Positions 9,516 through 19,516 of a DNA stretch of 64,000 nt are shown piece after piece. Origin of the DNA: Sordariomycetes sp. S80-01Y (lineage: Eukaryota; Ascomycota; Sordariomycetes). The position numbers were made by a program, and so were the translations under genes. The first letter of the stretch is position 1; every line of letters begins with the position of its first letter. Location: positions 1-64,000 of the forward strand of contig JAXQJY010000030.1 of the NCBI GenBank assembly GCA_037042185.1, given 5' to 3'. Below the pieces are notes generated by a model. It saw only the letters and a program-made list of their open reading frames with translations. It was not told the DNA's origin and did no database searches.

Positions 9516-12089
9516 TCAAAAAAACTCATTGCGGACCTTGCCAGTGTTCATCCAATCGAAGTTCACCCATGGAAGCGCCATATCCGAAGCTACAAGCTCC
9601 GACATATCCCACGCGATATAATCCCCCATCTCCTCAGCGGCACGCGCGTAATCTTCTATCGAAGCTTCGAGCGGTTGCTGATCAGCGCCCGTCGAGCTCA
9701 TGGACATGATTGGTGGTTGACCCTGCGGGTCTGAAGATATCAACGATGCTGAGCTCGCGGGGCTGGCTTGCTTGGACTGAATCTCCCTCATTGCTTTGCG
9801 GAAGGGTGCCCAGGCGGCGAGGTGGTGCATGTCCGCTGAGCCGGTTACCTCTGCTTGAGCGTCGGCGGTAGTGACGGTGCTTTGGGTCATTTCCTCGGCA
9901 ATTTCGCTGAAGCCAAAAAGCAGAAACAGTGGTCTCAGTAAACGAATCTAGCAACAATCTCGGTTAGTTTCAGAAGTCTACATCGGTACGGTTCTGCTCA
10001 CAAATTGATTCTCATCTCTTTTAGACATGTGCATGTACCGCAACAACCCCACATTCGTTCTCAAATTTTCCATTGTCAGCGTCACAGAATGCTCAACGCC
10101 AGCCACCGTCGCAGCGTGTATGATCTGGATTTTCGTAGCTTCTGCAACGACTTGAGCTGCCACAGGGTCATCAAACGCAACAGGCGCGTGCTGGAACCCT
10201 CTCGCAACCATCTCTGAAACGGCGTTGGCGTGAAAGCGACACCGCTCTTGACATTGAGACCGAAATGACTGTGGTGCGTCACGGAAGGCAGCTGCTAGGG
10301 GGAATGCGAACCCTGGTAGTGAGATCCTCGTCAAGTCGAAGACTGCCGCATGGTACAAGAAATGCAGGGCAAAGACAGCGCCGAGCGTGTTTTCGTCTTT
10401 GTGAATGTAGATGTTCAGATTCGCCATAGTAAACCTTTCCGGCAAATTTACGTGAAAGGTATCAAGTTGGTCCAGCATCTTCATGAATGGGGAGCGTGCA
10501 TCCCAAATGTTGCCATCAGACGCCGGCGTGAGACGAATCATCTGCAAAATCTCTGAGCGGATTCTGATGAGGACTATTGTCAAAGCTGGTAAATCCAGTT
10601 GCTTTGTCAGAGCCAGATCTTCTGGTTCTCGAACCGTATGGAGGTAAAAAGTAGGTTCAGGTGAGCTAGCCAAGAAGCCTCTGTGGGAGCAAGGTAATGG
10701 CACACGTGGGATGCTGTTCTTCCATGAGGAGTTCAGAGCAACGCCTGAGGCAAGTACAGCATCCGCAGTATATGAAGCCCAGACGAGGCGGATTCCCGTC
10801 TCGTATTCGATCGTGGCTTGCGGCTGACGTGGTGTGTCAAGGCCAAGCAATCGTATTGCTCGAAAGGCACAGCCAATGAGCACGTATGCTAGGGCGTTCT
10901 GGTCCGTCTCGATAGCATAGTCACACAAAAGCAACAGCGTCTACGCAGGTGAGTCACTTATCCAAGAATGTGAGGTGTGCTTTACGAACCATGATATTTT
11001 GCAGCGTAGGTTCGTGTATCTGATGCATGATACTCTTGCGAGCTGTTTCTGCCCAAGCATGTCCCGCTGGCAAATGTGAATCAACAGCAATTTTAAGAAA
11101 TGCCCCTCCAGTGCGCATGTAGTCCAGCTGTATGGCCCTGTAAGTTTTGGAATTAGTTGAGGGAGAAACAGCGTGTGTAAACCCTGAGCTCAACCTCACA
11201 GGTCTATTGGGGGCACGGACCTGGCAGCCAACGCACACATAGCGTACAACAAGTGTTCGCCATAGTCATCTATTATAGTGCCATGGTCTATTGAGAAGAG
11301 AAAGGATGGCTTGTGTATAAAAGAGCATCGTAGTGTATGTATTCGCTCGAAGAAGGTTCGCACGAGACGATGCCGTAGGGTAAGATCGTCCGACAACCGA
11401 TCAGAAAACAGACTGACAATATCAACAAGGAAATCGTTGCTCATAAACAAGTTGAACATACTTTTCGATATCCAGATCAGCAGATGCCGGTTGTTGCGGA
11501 AGGCCCGTCGTTAATCGTCCCGGAGTCTCCTCGGCCACGTCAACTCGAGTTTCCTCAGGAGTCGCAGAGTTGCTTGATGCGAGGCCAGCAACCACGCTGT
11601 CACGTCTAGGCCGACGACGGCCCTGAGAGAAGTTTTGATAGACACAATCTAAACCACGTGACGAACATCGACGACAAGCAGGTCTTGTCTTGGTGCAGCG
11701 CTCCTTGGCCACTCTGCAAGCTTCACATGTCCCAAAGCGCCTCCTCTCCACACCTGACGAGGCGTAGACTTCCTCGGCTAACTTATGGAGCTGATTCCTG
11801 GAGATGGTCTCGTTCTCGTTATGGTAGCCAGGGCAACCAACACCAAGGCGTTTACAATTCTGACATGACGGCCGTAGGCGGTCACATCTCACCTGCACAC
11901 AATATTTGTAAGTTCTGACGCGACCATGCCTTGGATATACATTGTGGGGAGTGCATACCTTTCTAGACCTGCACACCACGCACCCTGCAAGAGCAGCATG
12001 AGTATCTGATAGTACAGTCCACTAGTAATAGGGGATAGACCGAAGCCTACGTGTAATAACGCACCAGCAGGCCCAGATGCAGGTGCCAT
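9516..12089 (-). CDS. Transcription factor with two tandem Zn2Cys6 clusters
   Basis: Seven exons on the minus strand: 12089-12065, 11984-11959, 11892-11462, 11412-11200, 11137-10990, 10940-10002, 9947-9516. This gives 737 residues. Splicing the first three rebuilds a complete cluster, CVVCRSRKVRC followed by CQNCKRLGVGC. About 35 residues later comes a second full cluster, CEACRVAKERC then CRRCSSRGLDC. After an Arg-rich stretch comes the helical middle-homology region (FFERIHTLRCSFIHKPSF, LLLLCDYAIETDQNALAYVLIGCAFRAIRLLGLD). Introns are 49-80 bp, several with clear CTAAC branches; the intron after exon 5 has a weaker donor (GTTCGT). The gene is divergent from the sugar transporter at 12574, and its promoter holds four CGG-bearing 12-bp repeats. 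It ends 110 bp from the convergent sulfatase and is the likely regulator of both neighbours. Confidence 0.9.
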
Positions 12090-12234
12090 GGTCAAATTGA
12101 ATATGGAACTCGCAGTCCCATAAAAGAGTCCGAGGACCGGGGAGAGGGGATGTTCGTTCAGGCAAGAGAAAAGTAATGAGCTTAAAATTACCGGAGGTGC
12201 TGGATTTTAACTGGCACGTAATGGTCTCGGCAGC

Positions 12235-12282
12235 CGGAACTCGGTAGGGAACTCGGCAGGGAACTCGGCAGGGAACTCGGCC
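12235..12282. promoter_or_regulatory. Four tandem 12-bp CGG repeats between regulator and transporter
   Basis: Four head-to-tail 12-bp units (CGGAACTCGGTA, then GGGAACTCGGCA twice, then GGGAACTCGGCC) lie in the 484-bp promoter shared by the regulator (12089, minus) and the transporter (12574, plus). Each unit carries one CGG in the same direction. The core CGGAACTCG also occurs in the sulfatase promoter. It is probably a binding array for the adjacent Zn2Cys6 protein, but no binding data exist here. Confidence 0.65.
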
Positions 12283-12573
12283 GGAGCTTGCCAGCCCGTG
12301 ACACCTGGCGCTCGGACTTCTTGTGGTAGTTTCCAACACACTGGATACTAGATCACAATCCGGAGTCCACGGTCAAAAGTTACCCCAATCTGGGGTTCTG
12401 CTTGATGGGGAGAGCACTTTAAAGTTCACCTTTCCTTACACGGGACGATCATGCACATATATATATACACATCCCCTTTGCTGACCTCACGCAAGCTCAT
12501 CCTCAACATCCACCCCATCTCATAATTGTCCTGATTCGTAATATCCAGATCGTTCTAACTGTATCTCGCAAAC

Positions 12574-14395
12574 ATGGCTGCTACAGATGTAAGAACACCA
12601 GGCGGTACAAGGGGGGAACTCTCCCTAAGTGCCCGACTGAAACAGTTCAACAAGATGCTCGTCTTTATCATGGTGTTAGTGGTCACTCCTCGAATTTGAA
12701 TCGTACCGAAGACTGCTTATCTCAATCCAGCTACATGGCCATGTGCGCGTTCAACTTTGGATACGACGTTGGCACCTTTGGTGGCGTCCAAGCTATGGAG
12801 AGCTTCGGACGCAAGTTTGGAAAATACGACGAAGCCGCTCGTCGGTACGCACTTCCAAGTTCTCTATCGTCTTTGATGACGGCTACGCCTTTCCTTGGGA
12901 AGGCGGTGGGCTGTGTTGTTGCTGGCTGGATCGCTGAGAAATGGGGTCGTCGCGCTGGCATTTTGGTTCTTTGCATCGTCTCTTTCGTGTGAGTCCTCGA
13001 GTTTCTTATCCACATGGATACGGAGAGAGAATATGAGTTAACCTTTTAAGGGGTGTTGTGCTTCAAGCCGCTGCTCAAAACGCAGCTATGTTCACCGTCG
13101 GTCGTGTAATTCTATTTGGCATGACCGGCATGGCCATCGTCATCGTCCCTATCTACCAAGCCGAGACAGCACCCAAGGCACTCCGCGGGATGTTTGGCTC
13201 GACTATCCAGCTTATGATCATTTTTGGTCAAGTTGTTGCCACAATCGTAACATATGGAACCAAGAACATCCACAGCAATGCGGGCTGGCTGATCCCGGTC
13301 ACCCTGCAAGTTCTCATGCCGATAGGAATCTTTTTGATGCTGCCCCTACTGCCTGAGTCGCCTCGATGGTTGATTTCTCAGGATAGACGGGAGGATGCTG
13401 CCAAGAATCTTCGGAAGTTGCGCAGCACGGCTAGTGCAGAGGAAATCCAGCTCGAAATTGAGTCGTTGGCGTACGCGCATAGGAACGAGCAAAAGGGATC
13501 GTGGAACGAGGTCTTTGATCAAACTAACAGAGTAAGCTGCACCCTATAGAGCCCTAGATTGGAAGATTCACTCACCGCTTGGTCAGAAACGTACTGTTGT
13601 CGCCGTCCTCGCCATGTTCGGTCAACAGATCACAGGCCAGGCCTTCCCATCACAGTACAGCGTTATCTTCTACCAGTCGCAAGGATTTGGTGACAGGTCC
13701 TTCTTATTCAACGTTATCCAAAATATTGCTTCACTCGTCGCCATCGTCGCTACCTGGTTCTTCATTGACATTGTCGGCAGACGTCCTGCCATTTTGTTTG
13801 GAGGCACCATGATGGGTATCTTCCTCTTCATCCTCGGCGGCATGGGGTCTGTGGACCAGAGAAACTTCAACACACACGAGAAAGGTTCTATGGTGGCTTC
13901 TCTCATGCTCTTTCAAGTTTTCTTTAACTTGTCTTGGGCTCCCTGGTAAGAACCTTTGATGGGCTATGAGTGTTCCCATGATTATTGAACACCGCTAATA
14001 CCTTGGGTAGTTCCTACATCATCGTGTCCGAGGCCGCCGCGCTCCGCGTGAAGGAGAAGACCAACCTTCTCGCGTGTGTTATCTCCGTGCTTACCACGTT
14101 CGTTACTTCTTTCACACTACCCTACCTCATCGGCGCCCAAGACGCCAACCTCGGTGCCAAGGTGGGGTTCATATACGGAGCCATCAACATCATGATGCTC
14201 GTCGCCGTCTTCTTCTTCATTCCCGAGCTCAAGGGCAGAACGCTAGAGGAGGTCGATCAGCTCTTCGCAAGTGGCGTTCCTCTCCGCAAATTCAATGATA
14301 CCAAGACTCGTGATGCGCGGGAGATTTATCAGAGTGATGCTGCGGAAAAGTTTGAAGGCACGGAGCAGCATCATGAGACGGTCAAGATCGCTTAA
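12574..14395 (+). CDS. MFS sugar-type transporter (plasma membrane)
   Basis: Five exons: 12574-12674, 12731-12988, 13051-13531, 13587-13945, 14011-14395. The protein has 527 residues and 12 expected membrane helices. Family marks of the Sugar_tr group are present: an N-terminal FNFGYDVGTFGG helix, GWIAEKWGRR after helix 2, LLPESPRWL before the central loop, GQQITGQAFP at the start of the second half, and PELKGRTLEEVDQLF near the C-terminus. Each intron junction restores family sequence (MVYMAMCAF, SFVGVVLQAAAQ, NRKRTVVAV, WAPCSYIIVSE). It would carry a sugar or related small molecule by proton symport. Its shared promoter with the regulator, and the motif shared with the sulfatase promoter, make uptake of the sulfatase substrate or its product plausible; that is inference. 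Confidence 0.93.
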
Positions 14396-15903
14396 GCCGA
14401 AACCAAATTCTGAGAAAGATATCATTAATAGTAGAAATATATAATCTTTCTAAGAATAACATATAGGTAGTTTATCATTACTATTTACTTTTCGCCCTCT
14501 ATCTGTCAGGACCTGGGTTATTGAAGAGAGTGAGGAGGTGTAGCTATATGGGGCTCGCTGCTAGGTCGCAGCGTTTTAGCAGGATAATAGCTAGGGTGTG
14601 ACTGGTGACTGTATTAATCTCTGGAGGTTCTATGTTGCTGAGGCCCATGGGCAGCCTTCTTATACATGGGCACACGTGACCCTGCCGTGGGGTCGCAGAG
14701 GGATCACTGCTAGGACCCTGCGAAGTTCCTGACAATTTTATAGGTACATATATAACAGGTATTCTATAGAATAGGGGTAATCTAGGACCTTTAGGGTTTA
14801 TATAATTCCTAGTTATACCCCAGCTATTATCTTACTGCGCGGAGAGAAAATCAGACTCATAGCGACGAAGACCATTTTATCTCTGGACCAGGTCCGACCG
14901 GCAACTGTCAAATAACAGAGATGCGACGAAAAGCAACGTAAACGAACTCTCGAGAGTGATTCATTACGCTGACCTCTTACCTGTGGATGCCTGAAGGAAG
15001 ACAGACCGGTGATATGACCGAGCCGGGTGTCAGATTTGATTGAATATTGGCTCTCTTGTTTCGAAAACAGGGCATACATCATTATTGACAGGGCTCTGGG
15101 TATGGCGCTCTAACCCCTGAATTAGTGGTTTGAGGCGTATCACTCGGGGAAGAAGCAAGCTGAAGCAGTATGTTCTGCTACAAGGATTTTAATGGACTTC
15201 GTGATACGTGCGATGGACTGAGTGACAACTGCTGAGTTTTCACTCCCTCGATTGAAATGACATGAGCTTTTGGAGCTTTCTATTCTTGGCGGGTCGGGTC
15301 GGAGACGTATCCTCGTCTGCCCCGGGGCCTGCCAAGGCACTGGGTCTGCAACTCTGCCGGCTTGCTTACCCGCTCACAGTCACCGCAAACAAGGGTACAT
15401 TTCCGGCCTGAGCCAAGCCATAGCATTGGCCGTCACGGTGGCCTTGAAGGCGGATACCTGGGCAATAATACGGCTCCTACAGTATTGTGAATCCGTTACC
15501 AGAATACCACTTTAAGGCACACCAATCGGGACTGAAAGCCCCTACCCTAATTGCGAAGCCTGGCTGAGCATCGCTTGAGCCACTGATATAAAGCATCATC
15601 CCACATGTATTCTTGACCAATGTCAGACCTCGTCTCCCTCGCCCATGGGCACCGTCTAGTCCTCTCGACGTTCATTGCAACCTTTTACACCCTTTCAATT
15701 GTTTCCGACCAACCGCACTCGTTAGCTACGCTGCCGCATCGTTCGTTCGTTCAGACCTGCTCGTCACGACCACTCGTAAATGCAGAGCTTCAGTCCCCCG
15801 CCTGGAAAGCCGCGCAATTGGGTTCAATTGAAGCAATTCGCGCTTGATACTAGTTTCCTAGCATCACTCATTCCTCCGACACTCAAATAACTTGGACTGC
15901 ACA
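14396..15903. other. Intergenic region with an LTR fossil
   Basis: AT-rich DNA flanks a short LTR-like segment (14504-14734, listed separately). From 14830 to 15900 only short frames without family features occur; the last few hundred bases serve as the tyrosinase promoter. Confidence 0.6.
14504..14734. mobile_element. Solo LTR fossil
   Basis: A GC-richer 231-bp segment embedded in AT-rich sequence, bounded by the perfect inverted pair TGTCAGGA ... TCCTGACA with TG...CA ends, as in fungal LTR retrotransposons. No internal region and no second LTR are nearby, so this would be a solo LTR. No matching target-site duplication is visible, which suggests an old insertion or an altered flank. The superfamily cannot be decided from an LTR alone. 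Confidence 0.55.
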
Positions 15904-17837
15904 ATGCAACTCACTTCTGCCATCACATGGGCGCTGCTGCTGGCCAGTGCGGATGCTAAGCAACGCAAGCCCTACTCTGACTGCGCCCATCGCGGCACGA
16001 AGACGGTCTGGACGACCGTCTTCGAGACCGAGTTTGACACCGCATCCAGCCAACATGAACCAGCTACTACAGACTCAATCGCTGCGTCTCAGACAGCCGC
16101 ATTTTCTGTCTCATTGTCCGCAACAGCGTCTGTTGATTCCGAACCAGCGCAGGTCAGGAAGTCAACCACGCCTGGTTCGAGCGTCAGGTCCATCCCCACG
16201 AGCGTTGGCTCAGCAAACTCTACCTTGACGAAGCCCATCGCATCCCTTTCAAGCGAGACCTTGTCGTCCTCGATTATTGATGCTACTACTAGTGTATCTA
16301 CGAGGGCAGCGCTAAGCTCGGATATGAATCCTGAACCTACCCTTCAGGTGGATGCTACCTTATCGACCACGCCTTCACCTTCAGGTCTCTCCTCGTCTTC
16401 AACAACCAATGCTCGGACTTCACCCTCAGCTTTAGCTTCCATCTCTATGTCTGCATCTACCTTGATCTCTGCTTCTATTTCGACGTTTGCTTCAACCTCG
16501 GGCGAGACTTCCCCTACCACCAGGCCAAACTTGAAGCCAACACCACGACCTCGGGCCTACCCCGCTGATGTTGTTGATCAAATTCGTGACTCTAGCATGA
16601 ACAAGCTCGAGACTCACTTGCAGCGCAATCCTGCACCTGGGTGTACCGTGGAAACGGCTGCAATCCGTCGCGAGTGGTGGGTCTCCGCACATTCGTCACC
16701 ACGGACCACGAAACCGCATACTAACGCAAATTCAGGTCCGATCTGACCATTGCAGAGCGCCAAGAATATATTGACGCCATCCAATGCCTCAGGACTAAGC
16801 CAGCCAGAACCCCACTCAATGTGGCGCCCGGTGCAAAGACTCGCTATGATGATTTTGTCGTGACGCACATCGAGCAGACTGACTCCATACACAACACTGT
16901 ACGTGCCTATCGTGCAGTTTCCCCTTTTCACTGCTCTGAGTAAATGCTTGCTCACACCTCAGGCCAACTTTCTCACGTGGCACCGTTATTACACATGGGC
17001 GTACGAGACAGCTCTACGTGATGAATGTGGTTATAGGGGTTTCCAGCCTGTAAGTACTCAACTTCGCTGACAATCCCGTTCGCTACTAACCCTGGTACTT
17101 AGTATTGGAATTGGGACCGCTACGCCGACGATCCAGCGAATTCACCGCTTTTCAACGGCAACGCATCTAGCATCGGAGGAAACTCTGTGAACGGGGGCTG
17201 TGCTGAAGCAGGGCCATTCGAAAAGTAAGAAGACGCCCTCGAATCACCATTCTTGATTTCCTAAAACTCGTACTAATTAATCTTACCCAGACTGACCGTC
17301 AACCTTGGCCCTGGCGCTTCCCTTCATTATAACCCCCGATGCCTTAAGCGTGATATCAGCCGCAGCAACGCCCAGCAATGCACAGCCGACAAAACCTTTA
17401 ACCTTATCACGGAAAGTCGCACCATTAACGATTTTCAGGAAACAATGCAGACCCCGTGGGGGGTCCATGCCGGTGGCCACTTTACTGTTGGCGGTGACCC
17501 TGGGGGTGTAAGGCTTTCCATCTTCGCCAGGCTTTTAGTCCGTTGGGACCTATTACATCAAGCAGGGACTGACTAGTATTAGGACATATATGTTTCTCCC
17601 GGCGACCCCGCCTTCTTTCTCCACCACGCCATGATCGACCGCGTCTACTGGATCTGGCAGCTCCAGGACCTTGACATCCGCCAGTCAGCTGTCGCAGGAA
17701 ACGTTGCCGGCACCGGCAGGCAAGGCTCTCTTGAAGATGACGTGAGCTTGGGCTATTCGGGCCCTGCCGTGGCTCTCGGGTCCTTGCTCAACACAATGGG
17801 TGGAAAAGACGGTGCTTTCTGCTATATTTATATGTAG
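15904..17837 (+). CDS. Secreted tyrosinase with Ser/Thr-rich N-terminal region
   Basis: Six exons: 15904-16676, 16736-16898, 16963-17049, 17103-17224, 17291-17507, 17583-17837. This gives 538 residues. The start MQLTSAITWALLLASADA is a signal peptide. Residues of about 45-215 are strongly Ser/Thr/Pro-rich and mucin-like. The type-3 copper domain follows: CuA His at about 302, 310 and 319 (the third in FLTWHRYYTWAYE), CuB His at 441 and 445 (HAGGH) and about 468/469 (FFLHHAMIDR). The C-terminus GGKDGAFCYIY ends as in related fungal secreted tyrosinases, so the gene is not cut short by the AT-rich DNA after it. Such enzymes oxidise phenols to quinones. The long glycosylation-prone N-terminal part could hold it in the wall or at the surface. 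Confidence 0.92.
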
Positions 17838-18164
17838 AGGTATAGTTAGCCTAGGCCTGAGCTTTATAATAATCTAAGTTCTTGTAATTCTAGTATATAT
17901 TACCACTTGCGTAGACTAGTACTTATAGTTAGTGTTAAGAGCTATCCTTAGGCTGATCTAACTTAAGAGTTAGCTCTATTAAGTCTATCTAGCGATCAAT
18001 GAAAAGCCGAAGGCAATCGCAAGATCGCAGCGCGTGTGGGGGGGAAACGCGCCGCTCCTGGTCGGTGATTCTTTCTGGCGTAGCCAGAGTCATGACGGCC
18101 GTGGCCTGTAACAGTTAGGTTGCCTTATTTACAGACTAGATACTCCTTCGTACAATGAGGGATT
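17838..18164. other. AT-rich spacer between convergent genes
   Basis: The first about 160 bases are very AT-rich with many TAG/CTA steps, like the decayed repeats near 7 kb and 26 kb. The rest is the 3' side of the convergent chitinase gene. No gene is seen. Confidence 0.6.
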
Positions 18165-19516
18165 TCATTCATCGGGCATGCCTGCCCTCAGGTTATCGTA
18201 CACACTCTTGGGATATTTAAGCTGGTTCTGAGTGGCGTCCAGGCTGCCTAACTGCTTAGCAGCAGTGCCGATCAGGCTCTGCCCACCGATCTTGTCCATA
18301 CCAGCCTCCCAATGGAAAGCACCGCCAAGTCCCTTGGTCTTCAACCAAGTCATCTTCCTTTGGACGTTGAAGGTGTTTTCGAACGTCACAAACTCTCTTT
18401 TCGCCGAATCATATGAGCTGACCGCCATGCGCGCGGCGTCAGGAGTGATGACGGCGTTCTTGAGGGGGAGATCCTTCCAGTAGAGGATACCACTGCCGGC
18501 TGCCTCGCCCTTGGATTGTGACCCAACGCCGGTGAAGGCCTTGCCGAGACCAGCAGTCTTGGCGAAGGAGCGTCCATAGAGGGGAATACCGAGGAGGAGC
18601 TTGTTGACGGGAACGCCCTTAGCGATGTAGTCGTTGACACCCTTGTGGGCCCAACCCTTGATGTTCTGAGGGTTCTTGGTGTCGCTGTTGATAGCAGCGT
18701 GGTGCCCTGTGGTCGAGTCCCAAGGGCCGGCGAAGTCGTAACTCATGAGCTGGATGTTGTCGACAATGGCGCTGATCTTCTTCAGAGGAAGAACGTTGTA
18801 TTGAGCAGCGTTGGCCGAGGTCGAAATGGTAAGGATAAACTTATAGTTCAGTTTGTTGTCAGTGTTGTAGCGATCCATCGACTTGCGAGTCTCTTGGACG
18901 AGAAGGAAGAACTTCTCGCCCTCAGCAGTGTTCTTGGGATACTCCCAGTCGATGTCGATGCCGTCGAAACCCCAGTCAGCCATCAATTTAACCGCGCCGT
19001 CGGCGAAGCGTTTGATAGAAGCAGTATCTTTGATAGCAGGTTTAAATTTACCCTGCTGAGAAAACGTGTATCCACCGATGGACAGGATGGTCTTGAGCTT
19101 GCGGTTCTTCTTCTTCAGCAAATACAGCTGCTTGATGTTGCCGTAAACATTGTTGCCAGTGAAGTTCTTCTCATCGGGGGCCACCACGAACCCTGTGTCG
19201 GCCCAAGGATCATGAGAAATAGGTCTGCCGTTGCTATCGATGTTGGCGAAGGCGTAGATAACATGGGTCATGTCCTTAACGACGAGGTCCTTGGATTGGA
19301 GGCCTTTGCCATCATCACGGTACATACTCCTGTAATCGTTATCAACGAAACGTGTTGATAGCTTGGGTGGGAACTGTCATACCATGAACCGTAGTAGGCC
19401 ATGTTCTTGTAGCCAGTGGCTCTGGGCTCAATGGCGGCGCTCTGGTCTATAGCAGCTCCAGTGACGGTCTGGAGCAAAAGCCCCAGACCCGCCAACGCCC
19501 TGAAGTTGAGTAGCAT
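18165..19516 (-). CDS. Secreted GH18 chitinase
   Basis: Two exons (19516-19383 and 19329-18165) with a 53-bp intron. The join gives NMAYYGSWSMYRDDG and a protein of 432 residues, close to the usual 420-430 of single-domain fungal subgroup A chitinases. The N-terminus MLLNFRALAGLGLLLQTVTGA is a signal peptide, and a short acidic pro-segment ends in PRA. Glycosidase family 18 motifs are complete: LSIGGY on strand 3 and DGIDIDWEYP on strand 4, with catalytic Glu at about 174, then MSYDFAGPWD and the C-terminal GGAFHWEAGMD. There is no chitin-binding domain. It should cleave chitin endolytically outside the cell, in wall turnover or attack on other fungi or insects. Confidence 0.95.

Noticed and set aside
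11413-11461. Frameshift in the two-cluster regulator
   Set aside because: A 49-bp intron with a perfect GTATGT donor and a CAG acceptor restores the frame (DIENLFSDRL).
15904-18000. Tyrosinase truncated by the AT-rich repeat downstream
   Set aside because: The last exon ends with GGKDGAFCYIY, the expected C-terminus of this group, before the AT-rich DNA begins.
18645-19358. Plus-strand 237-residue open frame
   Set aside because: It lies antisense to the chitinase exon and only mirrors its GC-rich third positions; no motif or start context.
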